From: an uncultured Eggerthellaceae bacterium
GTDB taxonomy: Bacteria; Actinomycetota; Coriobacteriia; Coriobacteriales; Eggerthellaceae
Direction: 5' to 3'
NCBI GenBank assembly: GCA_958452575.1
Contig: CAUDUM010000003.1
Location: 1-64,000 of the forward strand
Length of the DNA stretch: 64,000 nt
The translations under genes and the position numbers were made by a program. The notes under the pieces are model-generated. The model was not told the DNA's origin, ran no database searches, and worked only from the letters and a program-made list of their open reading frames with translations. Shown here one piece after another: positions 1 to 9,606 of this stretch. Position 1 is the first letter of the stretch. The number at the start of each line of letters is the position of its first letter.

Positions 1-1226
1 TGAACAAGGTCAACGGCGGCGTGCCGGCGTGGTTCTCCGACGAGCAGATCATCCCGGCGCTGCGCAAGCGCGGCATCCTGGAGGAGGACGCGTGGAACTA
101 CTGCCTGATCGGCTGCGTCGAGCCCTCCATCGGCGGCGCCGAGTGGCCCGCATGCGGCGGCTTGGGCGTGAGCACCTACGCCAACTTTGCCAACATGCTC
201 GTGTTCGCCATCAACAACGGCAAGGCGTACCGCACGAGCGGCCCGCTTGCCGACACCACGACGCAGTTCGGCCCCCAGACCGGCTATCTGTATGAGATGA
301 ACTCCATCGAGGAGGTCAAGGCCGCCTACAAGACCCAGATGGAATACTGGGTCAACTGGTACGCCGCCATGGTCAACGCCTTTGAGAGCGTCGCGCGCCA
401 CGAGATGCCCCAGCCGCTGGTCTCAGCCATGATGACCGGCTGCATGGAAAGCGGCAAGGACGTCATGGACGGCGGCGCCAAGTACAACTCCACCGGCATC
501 TCCGGCATCGGATTGGGCAACGTGGTCGAGTCGCTCAACGTGATCGACCAGGCCTGCTTCCACGGCGACATCTGCACCACGCGCGAGCTGTACGACGCCA
601 TCGTGGCCAACTGGGAGGGCTACGAGGATCTGCGCCAGCGCATCCTCACCGAGATCCCCCATTACGGCAACGGCGATCCCGTCGCCGACGCGCAGTGCCG
701 CTTCGTCGCGGAGAGCTTCGCCGACTACGTGGTCACCCGCAAGGGCGCCCGCGGCAACCGCTACGCCGCCGGCATGTACCCGGTGACCATGAACGTCACC
801 TACGGCAAGTTCACCGGCGCCACGCCCGACGGCCGCCGCACCGGCGAGCCGCTCTCCGACGGCATCTCCGCCGTGCAGGGCCTCGACGTGAACGGCCCCA
901 CGGCGATCCTGAACTCCGTCACCGGGTTCGATCACCAGAAGTACTCCAACGGCATGCTGCTCAACATGAAGTTCAGCCCGTCGGCGATCGCCGGCGACGA
1001 GGGCGAAAGCAAGCTCATCGACCTCATGTCCACGTACTTCTTCGACATGGGCGGCATGGAGATGCAGCTCAACATCGTCAGCGCCGACACGCTGCGCGAC
1101 GCCCAGGCGCATCCGGAGAACTACAAGGACCTGGTGGTGCGCATCGCCGGCTTCTCGGCCTACTTCGTCGAGGTGTATAAGGCGGCGCAGGACGATCTGA
1201 TCAAGCGCACCGAGCTGTCGCTGTAG
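1..1226 (+). CDS. Glycyl radical enzyme, C-terminal part (5' end outside window)
   Basis: C-terminal half of a pyruvate formate-lyase-like glycyl radical enzyme; the reading frame is open at the left edge, so the N-terminus is missing. The catalytic Cys lies in GCVEP (Cys codon 114-116) with a Glu two residues on, the pattern of dehydratase, C-N/C-S lyase and arylacetate decarboxylase GREs rather than true pyruvate formate-lyase. The glycyl radical loop is RIAGFSAYF (Gly codon 1149-1151). Over the shared region the protein is roughly three-quarters identical by eye to the GRE at 5893-8322, and the last 167 coding bases are nearly identical. An activating radical SAM enzyme is required but none is in the window. 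The substrate cannot be assigned from sequence alone. The first ATG in view (21) is internal. Confidence 0.9.
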   Translation, partial: NKVNGGVPAWFSDEQIIPALRKRGILEEDAWNYCLIGCVEPSIGGAEWPACGGLGVSTYANFANMLVFAINNGKAYRTSGPLADTTTQFGPQTGYLYEMNSIEEVKAAYKTQMEYWVNWYAAMVNAFESVARHEMPQPLVSAMMTGCMESGKDVMDGGAKYNSTGISGIGLGNVVESLNVIDQACFHGDICTTRELYDAIVANWEGYEDLRQRILTEIPHYGNGDPVADAQCRFVAESFADYVVTRKGARGNRYAAGMYPVTMNVTYGKFTGATPDGRRTGEPLSDGISAVQGLDVNGPTAILNSVTGFDHQKYSNGMLLNMKFSPSAIAGDEGESKLIDLMSTYFFDMGGMEMQLNIVSADTLRDAQAHPENYKDLVVRIAGFSAYFVEVYKAAQDDLIKRTELSL

Positions 1227-1323
1227 CGCGAAGCCGCCCGTGCGGCATCGCACCGCGCGGCTGATGCGGGATGCCTCGCGCGCCGGGCGCCGAAAGGGTT
1301 CCCGGTGCCCGGCGCATGGCATT

Positions 1324-1372
1324 GCCGGCCGGTCGGAGGAAGGCGAAAGCCTCCTCGGCCGGCCGGTTTTTC
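1324..1372 (+). terminator. Rho-independent terminator after the first GRE
   Basis: A long GC-rich hairpin with arms built on CCGGCCGG and a GAAA-containing loop is followed directly by TTTTT at 1367-1371. It lies about 100 bases after the GRE stop and ends that transcription unit before the convergent PucR-type gene. Confidence 0.75.
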
Positions 1373-1465
1373 GTAGCGGGGCTAGAGGGATGCAGCACGG
1401 TTGATTTCGGGCATCGATGCAGGTCGATGCCCGTTTTCTTTTGGCAAGCAGTTCCGGAGGCCCGA

Positions 1466-3052
1466 TCAGCCCACCGTGCGGAGATCGGTGGGGAACTCGT
1501 CGTGGACGAACTTGAGGTAGTCGTTGGAAAAGAGGATCGCCCGCCTCAGGCTCCAGTCGTCGAAGGAGCGCCCGCCGATCTCCTCGATCTTCTTGATGCG
1601 GTGCTGCAGCGTGTTGCGGTGCATGTGCAGCTGCTTGGCGGTGTCGGTGACGTTGCAGCGGAACGTCAGATAGGTTTCCAGGGTGTCCAGGTAATCGGTG
1701 CTGTTGTCCTTGTCGTATTTGAGGATCTTGCGGACGACGGGGTGCAGCATCGTCTCGACGGGCTGCATGCGGATGACCGCGTTCATGCTCTGCACCACGG
1801 CGAAGTTGTAGTAGTGGTACAGGTCGATGGGCGTCTTGAGCGGATCGAGGTAGGTGAAGCAGTCCGTCAGCTGCTGAAGGACCTTGGGCGCATCCGACAG
1901 GTGGACGAACGGCGTTCCCAGCATGCCGTAGTACTCTTTCTGGCGGCAGTACTTCTCCAGGATGCGCTGGTCGGCTTCGGGGAGATAGCTGCATTCGTCC
2001 GCGCCGAACAGCGCGACGATCGTGCAGCCCGAAATCGCCCAGAGCGCCTGCGGGAACAGCTTCTCCGCCGCTTCGAGGTTTTTGATGAGCTCGTCGGGCC
2101 GCGGTTTGTCGGCTGCCTGCTGCAGGATCAGCAGGATGTGCTCGGGGCATGCCTCCATGTCGCAGCCGACCTGCTTGCCGGCGTCGATGATCTGCCAGTC
2201 GTTGCAGAACGCCCCCTCCAGGATGTCGATGAGGTAGCGCTCCGAGCGCCTGCCTCTGCCCAGAAGCACCTTCTTCTGCTTGGCAAGCCACAGCTCAAGC
2301 TCGTCGGCCACCCATTCGAGCTGCTCGATCTCGCCTTGGCGCAGCGGCGAGGAGGGTTGGGGCTTGAAGGCCCACAGCGACATCGCCGGGCGTCCCCGCC
2401 TGTCCAGGTTGTGCAGGTAGGTGCTCCATCCCGCGATATCGAGGATCTGCGTGGTTCCCGAATGCAGGGGATGGCATAGATCGTGGGGGAGCGCCTTGCA
2501 GTGGTCGAGGATGTCGCTTTGCAGCGGCTTGTCCTCCTGCACGACGGTGTCCCAAAGAGGATGCGCGAGCTCGACGGTCTTGGAGCTGGTGGCGATGGCG
2601 TCCTGGTTGACGTCCAGCACGCACAGCGACAGATCGGTCAGCTTCTCCGAGGCTTCGAGGATGTTCGTCAGATCGCCGCCCTCCCTTGCCAAAAGCTCGA
2701 TCTGGCGGCTCCATGACATCTTGCGCTCCAAAAGCTCGCTGACCGTGTTGGCGATACGGGCCTTCGACAGACCCTCCACGACCACCACGTCGCAGTTGCC
2801 GTAGTCCCCCTCTTCGGGGTTGTAGGTCTTCTCGTCGCAGATCAGGCAGCCGCCGCGCTCCATGCGCTTGCGCGGGGGAAGCTCGCCGTCCAAGCACAGG
2901 TAGACGCAGTCCCTCCTGATGCGGAAGATGTCCGGCTCGTAAAGCTCGACGTGGGTGATGCTGGGCCCGCCTTCGAAGTTGAAGTGCGTCTCGCGTACGT
3001 TGCCGTTCAAAGCGTCGGCTATCATGCGCGCGCTCAGGCAGAACCTCTCCAT
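1466..3052 (-). CDS. PucR/CdaR-type transcriptional regulator
   Basis: A 528-residue regulator. The C-terminal ~70 residues form the PucR-type helix-turn-helix (LETYLTFRCNVTDTAKQLHM, then HRNTLQHRIKKIEE), the hallmark of PucR/CdaR activators. The N-terminal and central parts (about residues 1-400) have no motif I recognise beyond a likely sensory region. It lies between the truncated GRE and the divergent GRE at 3336, so it is a good candidate for a substrate-responsive activator of the GRE genes; that role is inference from position. The 283-base divergent region upstream would hold both promoters. The chosen ATG (3052) gives the full-length protein. Confidence 0.85.
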   Translation of the reverse strand: MERFCLSARMIADALNGNVRETHFNFEGGPSITHVELYEPDIFRIRRDCVYLCLDGELPPRKRMERGGCLICDEKTYNPEEGDYGNCDVVVVEGLSKARIANTVSELLERKMSWSRQIELLAREGGDLTNILEASEKLTDLSLCVLDVNQDAIATSSKTVELAHPLWDTVVQEDKPLQSDILDHCKALPHDLCHPLHSGTTQILDIAGWSTYLHNLDRRGRPAMSLWAFKPQPSSPLRQGEIEQLEWVADELELWLAKQKKVLLGRGRRSERYLIDILEGAFCNDWQIIDAGKQVGCDMEACPEHILLILQQAADKPRPDELIKNLEAAEKLFPQALWAISGCTIVALFGADECSYLPEADQRILEKYCRQKEYYGMLGTPFVHLSDAPKVLQQLTDCFTYLDPLKTPIDLYHYYNFAVVQSMNAVIRMQPVETMLHPVVRKILKYDKDNSTDYLDTLETYLTFRCNVTDTAKQLHMHRNTLQHRIKKIEEIGGRSFDDWSLRRAILFSNDYLKFVHDEFPTDLRTVG

Positions 3053-3335
3053 GCGTCCCCCGTCCGTGATCTCGACTTGTCGCTGGGGACAGTATCCTGC
3101 ACCGCCTTTGCCCGGTTCAAGGAAACATCTGCACAGCGGCTTGCTCTGCGGCAGTGCATTCTGCCCACTTTGAGCCCGGTTGACGAGGGGCGTCCGCCGC
3201 GTCCGTTCGATTTGCCATCCAGAAAGCCCAATCGTGTGCGTTGCCTACCTAGGCAGCGCGTTCTTGCGGACGTAAAACAACGATGACGGTTTAGACCCGG
3301 ATCTGGGTGGCAGGCCAAGATGGCAAGGAGGCGTC
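3053..3335. promoter_or_regulatory. Divergent intergenic region, PucR regulator / GRE2
   Basis: 283 bases with no plausible gene between divergently transcribed genes. A strong ribosome binding site (AAGGAGG at about 3326-3332) precedes the GRE2 ATG. No convincing -35/-10 pair or palindrome could be picked by eye. The position makes it the likely target of the PucR-type regulator. Confidence 0.45.
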
Positions 3336-5783
3336 ATGTATCAGTTCAAACCGGTGAGCGCGCGCATCAAGGCGATGCACGACCGCATCCGCGACCGCAT
3401 CATCGTCATCGACGACGAGCGCGCCCGCATCGTCACCGAAGCGTACCAGCGCACCGAAAACGTCCCGTGGATGATCCGCATCCCGATGGCAACCTACGAC
3501 GTGTGCGTCAAGAAGACTGTGCGCGTGGAAGACGACGACATCTTCGTCGGCAACCAGGCCAACGGCTTTTGCGCGTCCAACGTATGGCCCGAATGGGACG
3601 GGCCGGGCTGGGTGCTCGGCGAGATAGACAACACCGACCTGTGGACGATGGGCGACGACGGCCTGCTGCACCGCAAGGAGGAAAACGTCAAGCTGGCGGT
3701 CAGCCCCGAGGCCGTGCAGACCTTCCGCGACATCGCGCCTTATTGGGCGACGCACCGCTTCACCGAGGAACTGGAATCGTGGCAGCCCGACGGCTACGAG
3801 ACGTTCGCCGACACCGCATGCACGTTCTATGCGAAGGGCAACCCGCTCGGCTCGCTGCCGTGCGGGCACCTGGTGCCCGGCACCAAGAAGATCGTCGACA
3901 CCGGCTACGGGGCCATCCGCAAGCAGGCCCAGGATTGGCTCGACGCGCACGAGGGCGACCTGATGGGCGAGGATGTGGACAAATGCCTGTTCTACAAGTC
4001 CGCCGTCATTGTCTGCGACGCCGCCACCACGATGATCCGCCGCTATGCCCAGGCGTGCCGCGACAAGGCAGAGGGCGTTGCGGACGAGGCGCGCCGCGCC
4101 GAGCTGCTGCGCATGGCGGAGGGCCTGGACCATATCGCCACCGAGCCGGCGTCCACGTTCTGGGAGGCGTGCCAGGCGGCGCTTCTGTACCATCTGCTCA
4201 TCTACGCCGAGGCCAAGGAGCCCGCGCTGGCGTTCGGCCGCTTTGACCAGTACACCTGGCCGTATCTGAAGGCGGATCTGGAGGCGGGCCGCCTCACCGA
4301 GGATCAGGCGCAGGAGCTGGTGGACGCGTTCTTCCTCAAGTCCACCTGCTTCTACAACGCCTGCCCGCCCGCGCTCGCCGCGGTGACGGGCGCCAACAAC
4401 ACCTACCAGCACACCACCATCGGCGGCGTGGACCCCGACACCGGCGAGGACGCCACCAACCCCGTCACCTACATGGTGCTCGAGACCGTGGGTCGTCTGA
4501 GCTTGCACGACCCCACCATTTCGCTGCGCTTCAACAAGAACACCCCCGACAAGCTGTGGGAATGCGCCATCTGCACGTCGCGTTTGGTGGGCGGCCTGCC
4601 TCTGTACCAGAACGACGAGGTGGTGATTCCGGGTTTGCAGCGCGAGCTGGGCTTCAGCCTGCGCGACGCGCGCGACTACGGCGTGATCGGCTGCCAGGAG
4701 TTCGTGGGCTGCGGCACCGACTTTCCGGCGCCCAACGGCGTGGCGGCGGCGCATGCGTCGTTGTTCTTCTCGGTGATGCTGGACATGGCGATCAACGACG
4801 GCGTCAATCCGCTCAACGGCAAGGGCGCTCCCGTGCACACCGGACGCCTCTACGAGATGGAGAGCTTCGAGGAGGTCAAGGCCGCCGTCGAGAAGATCGC
4901 GCGTTGGGCGGTCCGGTGGAACGTCTCGATGAACAACTACTCCGAATACGTCATGATGCGCCGGACCAGCCACGCGGTGCTGTCCATCGGCATCGAGGGC
5001 TGCATGGAGTCCGGCAAGGACTGCACGCAGGGCGGCGCCAAGTACAACAGCTACGGCAGCGTGGCCACGGGATTGGCGACGGTCGCCGACTCGTTGACCG
5101 CCATCCGCTACCTGGTGTTCGATAAGAAGCTGTGCACCGCGCGCGAGCTCTACGACGCCGTGATGGCCAACTGGGAGGGCTACGAGGATCTGCGCCAGCT
5201 CTCCCTCAACGAGGTGCCCCATTTCGGCAATGACGACCCCTACGCCGACGAGCAGATGACCTGGATCTGCGATCTGTACTACGACCTGTGCAGCGAGTGC
5301 CACAGCGTGCGCTCCAAGGTGTACAAGGCGGGTCAATACGGCGCCTCCGATCACATCGCGCAGGGCAAGCAGACCTGGGCCACGCCCGACGGGCGCAAGA
5401 CGGGCCAGCCGCTTGCCGACGCGTGCTCGCCCGCCCAGGGCCGCGACGTGTGCGGGCCCACGGCGGTGTTCAACTCCGAGTGCTGCTTCGAGCACTCCCG
5501 CTACACCGATGGACTGGCCCTCAACCTGCGCATCCACCCCTCCGCCGTCGCCGACGACGCGGGTGTGGACAAGCTCAAGGGCATGACGCAGGCCTACTTC
5601 GAGAACGGCGGCATGGAGGTGCAGTACAACATCGTGTCCGCCGAGACGATGCGCGCGGCCCAAAAGGACCCGCAAGCCTATCGCGACCTGGTGGTGCGCA
5701 TCGCCGGCTTCTCGGCCTACTTCGTGGAGATGACGCCCGAGCTGCAAAACGACATCATCAGCCGCACCGAGAACGCATTCTGA
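3336..5783 (+). CDS. Glycyl radical enzyme with GCQE active site
   Basis: Complete 815-residue glycyl radical enzyme with an N-terminal PFL-type domain and a C-terminal glycyl radical domain. The thiyl Cys is Cys453 in GCQEFVG; Glu455 keeps the general-base position, but the residue between them is Gln instead of the Val found in both neighbouring paralogues. The radical loop is RIAGFSAYF with Gly791. It diverges clearly from the other two GREs (for example a second Cys, GCGTDFP, right after the active site), so it probably acts on another substrate. The ATG has a strong AAGGAGG site. The next GRE starts 109 bases downstream, suggesting one operon with 5893-8322 and the alcohol dehydrogenase. 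Cys-x-Glu makes pyruvate formate-lyase unlikely; the substrate is unknown. Confidence 0.93.
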   Translation: MYQFKPVSARIKAMHDRIRDRIIVIDDERARIVTEAYQRTENVPWMIRIPMATYDVCVKKTVRVEDDDIFVGNQANGFCASNVWPEWDGPGWVLGEIDNTDLWTMGDDGLLHRKEENVKLAVSPEAVQTFRDIAPYWATHRFTEELESWQPDGYETFADTACTFYAKGNPLGSLPCGHLVPGTKKIVDTGYGAIRKQAQDWLDAHEGDLMGEDVDKCLFYKSAVIVCDAATTMIRRYAQACRDKAEGVADEARRAELLRMAEGLDHIATEPASTFWEACQAALLYHLLIYAEAKEPALAFGRFDQYTWPYLKADLEAGRLTEDQAQELVDAFFLKSTCFYNACPPALAAVTGANNTYQHTTIGGVDPDTGEDATNPVTYMVLETVGRLSLHDPTISLRFNKNTPDKLWECAICTSRLVGGLPLYQNDEVVIPGLQRELGFSLRDARDYGVIGCQEFVGCGTDFPAPNGVAAAHASLFFSVMLDMAINDGVNPLNGKGAPVHTGRLYEMESFEEVKAAVEKIARWAVRWNVSMNNYSEYVMMRRTSHAVLSIGIEGCMESGKDCTQGGAKYNSYGSVATGLATVADSLTAIRYLVFDKKLCTARELYDAVMANWEGYEDLRQLSLNEVPHFGNDDPYADEQMTWICDLYYDLCSECHSVRSKVYKAGQYGASDHIAQGKQTWATPDGRKTGQPLADACSPAQGRDVCGPTAVFNSECCFEHSRYTDGLALNLRIHPSAVADDAGVDKLKGMTQAYFENGGMEVQYNIVSAETMRAAQKDPQAYRDLVVRIAGFSAYFVEMTPELQNDIISRTENAF

Positions 5784-5892
5784 TCAAGCGATCCCTCCCC
5801 GGCGGCGGCGCCCGTGCCCAAGGCGGGCGCCGAATCCCGCGGGTTGAACATGGCAGCTATGCTGCGACCGGCAGCAAGACAAGGAGGAGACA

Positions 5893-8322
5893 ATGTACGA
5901 ATTCAGCCCCATGACCGACCGTGTAGAGCGCATGCGCAAACGCTACCGCGACACCGTGCCGCGGCTCGATCTGACGCGCTACCGCATCATCACCGACTTC
6001 TACATGAACAACCGCAGCATGAGCGGCACCATGAAACGCGCGCTCAACTTCCGCAACATGTGCGAGAAGATGCCCATCTTCGTGCGCGAGGACGAGCTGA
6101 TCGTGGGCAGCTACACCGCCACCTACAAGGCATCGGCGCTCTATCCCGAGTACAGCGTCAGCTGGCTGGTGCCCGAGCTTTCCGACGACTCGCTTTCGAC
6201 GCGCGAATGCGATCCGTACCTGTATTCGCCTGAGGACAAGGCCTACATCTTCGAGACGCTGGCCTTCTGGGATGAGGAGTGCCTCAACGCCAAGGTCAAT
6301 CCCTACATCCCGCCCGAGTACGCGCCGCTGGCCAGCAACTGCGCGCTCACCTTCACCGCGCAGGACATCTGCCCGCAGCCGGTGGGCCATTTCGCGCCGA
6401 ACTACTGGAAGCCGCTGCATGTGGGATTCGCGGCGGTGAAGCAGGAGGCGGACGAGAAGGCCGCCAAGCTTTTGGCGGAGGGCTTGCAGGGCGAGGATGC
6501 GCGCGCCTACGAGTTCTACCGCGGCGTGTCCATCGTATGCGAGGGCATCATCACCTACGCCAAGCGCTACTCCGCCGAGCTGGCGAAGATGGTGCAGGAA
6601 TGCGACGACCCCGCGCGCAAGGCCGAGCTCGAGCGCATGGCCGACACCATGGGCTGGATCATGGAGAACCCCGGCCGCGACTTCCGCGACGCCATCCAGG
6701 CGCTGTGGTTCTACCAGATGTGCATCCTCATGGACGGCAACATGCACGGCACCAGCGTGGGCCGCTTGGACCAGATCCTCGGCGAGTACGTCGAGCGCGA
6801 CTTGGAATCCGGCGCCATCACCTGGGAGGAAGCGCAGGAGCTCGTGGACCTGTACTACCTCAAGGTGGCCGAGTGCAACAAGGCCTGGGCGGGCCGCGTG
6901 GCGCTGTCGTCGCCGGGCTACACCTCCGGCCAGCTGATCACGCTGGGCGGCGTGGACGCCGAGGGCAACGACGCAACCAACCCCATCACCTACATGGGCC
7001 TGGAGTCCATGGGCCGCATGAAGATGCACAGCCCCACCCAGGGCCTCCGCGTCCATCGCGGCACCCCGCGCAAGCTGTGGGAGTGCGCCATCGCGGTGAA
7101 CAAGGTCAACGGCGGCGTGCCGGCGTGGTTCTCCGACGAGCAGATCATCCCCACGCTCCTCAAGCGCGGCACCGAGGAGGCCGACGCGCGCAACTACTGC
7201 CTGATCGGCTGCGTGGAGCCCGCCGTGGGCGGAGCCTCGTGGCCGGCTTCGGGCGGCATGGGCACCAACTCCTACATCAACAACGCGCACATGCTGATGC
7301 TGGCCATCAACGGCGGCAAGGCGTACCGCACCACCGGTCCGCTGGTGGACACCGAGACCCAGTTCGGCCCCAACATGGGCACGCTTGCGGACATGGAATC
7401 CATCGAGGAGGTCAAGGACGCCTACACGGCGCAGATGCGCTACTGGGTTGACTGGTACACCGCGATGAACAACGCCTACGAGCTGGTCGCGCGCGAGTTC
7501 ATGCCGCAGCCTCTGGTGTCGTCCATGATGACCGGCTGCATGGAAAGCGGACGCGACGTCACCTACGGCGGCGCCAAGTACAACTCCACCGGCATCTCCG
7601 GCATCGGCTTGGGCAACGTCATCGAGTCGCTCAACCTCATCGATGAGGCGGTGTTCCATCGTCATATGTGCTCCGGCCAGGAGCTGCTTGATGCCCTGCA
7701 TGCCAACTGGGAGGGCTATGAGGATCTGCGCCAGCGCCTGCTGACCGAGATCGTCCACTACGGCAACGGCGACGCCTATGCGGATCGCTACACCAAGTTC
7801 GTCGCCGAGGGGTTTGCCGACTATGTTGCCACCAAGACCGGACCGCGCGGCAACAACTACGCCGCCGGCATGTTCCCCGTCACGCTGAACATCACCTACG
7901 GCAAGTTCACGGGCGCCACGCCCGACGGCCGCCGTTCCGGCGAGCCGCTCTCCGACGGCATCTCCGCCGTGCAGGGCCTCGATGTGAGCGGCCCCACCGC
8001 CATCCTCAACTCGGTGACGCGCTTCGATCATCAGAAGTACACCAACGGCGTGCTGCTCAACATGAAGTTCAGCCCGTCCGCCGTCGCCGGTGACGAGGGC
8101 ACCTCCAAGCTCATCGACCTCATGTCCACGTACTTCTTCGATCTGGGCGGCGCCGAGATGCAGCTCAACATCGTCAGCGCCGACACGCTGCGCGACGCCC
8201 AGGCGCATCCGGAGAACTACAAGGACCTGGTGGTGCGCATCGCCGGCTTCTCGGCCTACTTCGTCGAGGTGTACAAGGCGGCGCAGGACGATCTGATCAA
8301 GCGCACCGAGCTGTCGCTGTAA
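5893..8322 (+). CDS. Glycyl radical enzyme (GCVEP dehydratase/lyase type)
   Basis: Complete 809-residue glycyl radical enzyme. Catalytic Cys440 sits in LIGCVEPAVGG with Glu442 as the expected base; Gly785 in RIAGFSAYF carries the radical after activation. GCVE-type GREs include diol dehydratases, choline, isethionate and hydroxyproline enzymes and arylacetate decarboxylases. It is the closest paralogue of the truncated GRE at the left edge. Ribosome binding site AAGGAGGAG lies 4-5 bases before the ATG. An iron alcohol dehydrogenase follows after 38 bases, which would fit an aldehyde product reduced to an alcohol (inference). No shell proteins of a glycyl-radical microcompartment are seen. Confidence 0.94.
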   Translation: MYEFSPMTDRVERMRKRYRDTVPRLDLTRYRIITDFYMNNRSMSGTMKRALNFRNMCEKMPIFVREDELIVGSYTATYKASALYPEYSVSWLVPELSDDSLSTRECDPYLYSPEDKAYIFETLAFWDEECLNAKVNPYIPPEYAPLASNCALTFTAQDICPQPVGHFAPNYWKPLHVGFAAVKQEADEKAAKLLAEGLQGEDARAYEFYRGVSIVCEGIITYAKRYSAELAKMVQECDDPARKAELERMADTMGWIMENPGRDFRDAIQALWFYQMCILMDGNMHGTSVGRLDQILGEYVERDLESGAITWEEAQELVDLYYLKVAECNKAWAGRVALSSPGYTSGQLITLGGVDAEGNDATNPITYMGLESMGRMKMHSPTQGLRVHRGTPRKLWECAIAVNKVNGGVPAWFSDEQIIPTLLKRGTEEADARNYCLIGCVEPAVGGASWPASGGMGTNSYINNAHMLMLAINGGKAYRTTGPLVDTETQFGPNMGTLADMESIEEVKDAYTAQMRYWVDWYTAMNNAYELVAREFMPQPLVSSMMTGCMESGRDVTYGGAKYNSTGISGIGLGNVIESLNLIDEAVFHRHMCSGQELLDALHANWEGYEDLRQRLLTEIVHYGNGDAYADRYTKFVAEGFADYVATKTGPRGNNYAAGMFPVTLNITYGKFTGATPDGRRSGEPLSDGISAVQGLDVSGPTAILNSVTRFDHQKYTNGVLLNMKFSPSAVAGDEGTSKLIDLMSTYFFDLGGAEMQLNIVSADTLRDAQAHPENYKDLVVRIAGFSAYFVEVYKAAQDDLIKRTELSL

Positions 8323-8360
8323 CCGCATCAAGCAGCCTTTAGGGAAAGGAAAACGATCCG

Positions 8361-9533
8361 ATGGACAACTTCGAATTCGTCTCGCCGACGCGCTTCATCT
8401 TCGGGCGCGGCGTCGAGAACCAGACGGGCGCCAAGCTCGCCGAGCGCGGCGCGCGCAAGGTGCTGCTGCATTATGGCGGGCGCAGCGCGATCAAAAGCGG
8501 GCTCATCGACCGTGTGAAGGCGTCGCTTGACGCTGCGGGCGTCGCCCATGTGGAGCTGGGCGGCGTGCGCCCCAACCCCGAGATCGGCATGGTGCGCGAG
8601 GGCGTGGCGCTGTGCAAGGAGCAGGACGTCGACTGGATCCTGGCCGTGGGCGGCGGCAGCGTCATCGACTCGGCCAAGGGCATCGCGCTGGGAGCCTTCT
8701 ACGACGGCGACGTGTGGGACTTCTTCGCGGAGGCCAAGCCCGCCGGCAAGGTGCTGCCCATCGCCTGCGTGCTGACGATCCCCGCCGCCGGCAGCGAGGC
8801 ATCGATGAACACGGTCGTGAGCAACGACGAGCTGCAGCGCAAGGCGGGTTACGGCAACGACGCGATCCGTCCCGAGTTGGCGTTCATGAACCCCGAGCTC
8901 ACGTTCACGCTGCCGGCCTACCAGACGGCGGCGGGCGCCACCGACATGTTCGCGCATCTGCTGGAGCGCTTCTTCGACGAGACTCCGGCCGTCCCCGTCA
9001 CCGACAACCTCAACCTGTCGCTGATGAGGACGGTGCGCGCCGAGGCGCCCCGCGTGCTCGCCGAGCCTGAGAACTACGACGCGCGCGCCAACATCATGTG
9101 GGCGGGCATGCTGTGCCACCAGGGCTACGCCGGCTGCGGTCGCCACGAGGACTGGGCCACCCACGGGCTGGAGCACGAGCTGTCGGCGCTCAACCCCGAC
9201 ATCACGCACGGCGCCGGCCTGGCGGTGATGTTCCCGGCGTGGATGACCTACGTGCATGGCCAGAATCCCGAGCGGTTCGCGTTCTATGGCCGCGAGGTGT
9301 TCGGCCTGGCTCCCACCGGCGACGTCGAGGCGGATGCGATGAACGCCATCGACGCCACGCGCTCGTTCTTCGCGTCGCTGGGCATGCCCACCACGTTGGC
9401 CGAGCTGGACGTGCGCGAGAACGACATCGAGAAGATGATCCCCACGCTGCGCGAGAACCTGGGCGAGGTGTTCGGCAGCTTCAAGAAGCTCACGATGGAC
9501 GACGCCCGCGCGATCTACCGCTTGGCGCTGTAG
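8361..9533 (+). CDS. Iron-containing alcohol dehydrogenase (butanol dehydrogenase-like)
   Basis: A 390-residue group III (Fe-dependent) alcohol dehydrogenase. The cofactor-binding motif GGGSVIDSAK is at about residues 95-104. Metal ligands fit D and H in GATDMFAHLLE and H in THGLEHE and DITHGAG. The VRPNP and YDGDVWDFF segments resemble NAD(P)H-dependent butanol dehydrogenases. It follows the GRE by 38 bases and probably shares its transcript, so it likely reduces the aldehyde a GRE releases and regenerates NAD(P)+. The exact aldehyde is not deducible. A terminator follows at 9554. Confidence 0.93.
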   Translation: MDNFEFVSPTRFIFGRGVENQTGAKLAERGARKVLLHYGGRSAIKSGLIDRVKASLDAAGVAHVELGGVRPNPEIGMVREGVALCKEQDVDWILAVGGGSVIDSAKGIALGAFYDGDVWDFFAEAKPAGKVLPIACVLTIPAAGSEASMNTVVSNDELQRKAGYGNDAIRPELAFMNPELTFTLPAYQTAAGATDMFAHLLERFFDETPAVPVTDNLNLSLMRTVRAEAPRVLAEPENYDARANIMWAGMLCHQGYAGCGRHEDWATHGLEHELSALNPDITHGAGLAVMFPAWMTYVHGQNPERFAFYGREVFGLAPTGDVEADAMNAIDATRSFFASLGMPTTLAELDVRENDIEKMIPTLRENLGEVFGSFKKLTMDDARAIYRLAL

Positions 9534-9553
9534 ACCATCGCTAACGAAGGAAA

Positions 9554-9586
9554 GGGGTCGAACCGGAATGGTTCGGCCCCTTTTTT
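9554..9586 (+). terminator. Rho-independent terminator after GRE/ADH operon
   Basis: An 11-bp stem (GGGGTCGAACC with GGTTCGGCCCC, one G-U pair) and a 5-base loop are followed by six T at 9581-9586. It lies 20 bases after the dehydrogenase stop and marks the end of the GRE operon. Confidence 0.9.
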
Positions 9587-9606
9587 GATGAGCGGGCGGG
9601 ATAGGG

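Noticed and set aside
423..2291. Long open frame on the minus strand opposite the first GRE and into the regulator
   Set aside because: It is an antisense frame created by GC-rich third positions; its translation is Arg/His/Ala-rich low complexity and the plus strand carries a clear enzyme.
3291..5747. 818-residue minus-strand open frame opposite GRE2
   Set aside because: Antisense of a conserved GRE; His/Ala/Gly/Val-rich with no domain.
3336..5783. Assignment of GRE2 as pyruvate formate-lyase
   Set aside because: Pyruvate formate-lyase has two adjacent catalytic Cys; this protein has Cys-Gln-Glu, so another GRE class is indicated.
5857..8331. 824-residue minus-strand open frame opposite GRE3
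   Set aside because: Same artefact of codon usage as at GRE2.
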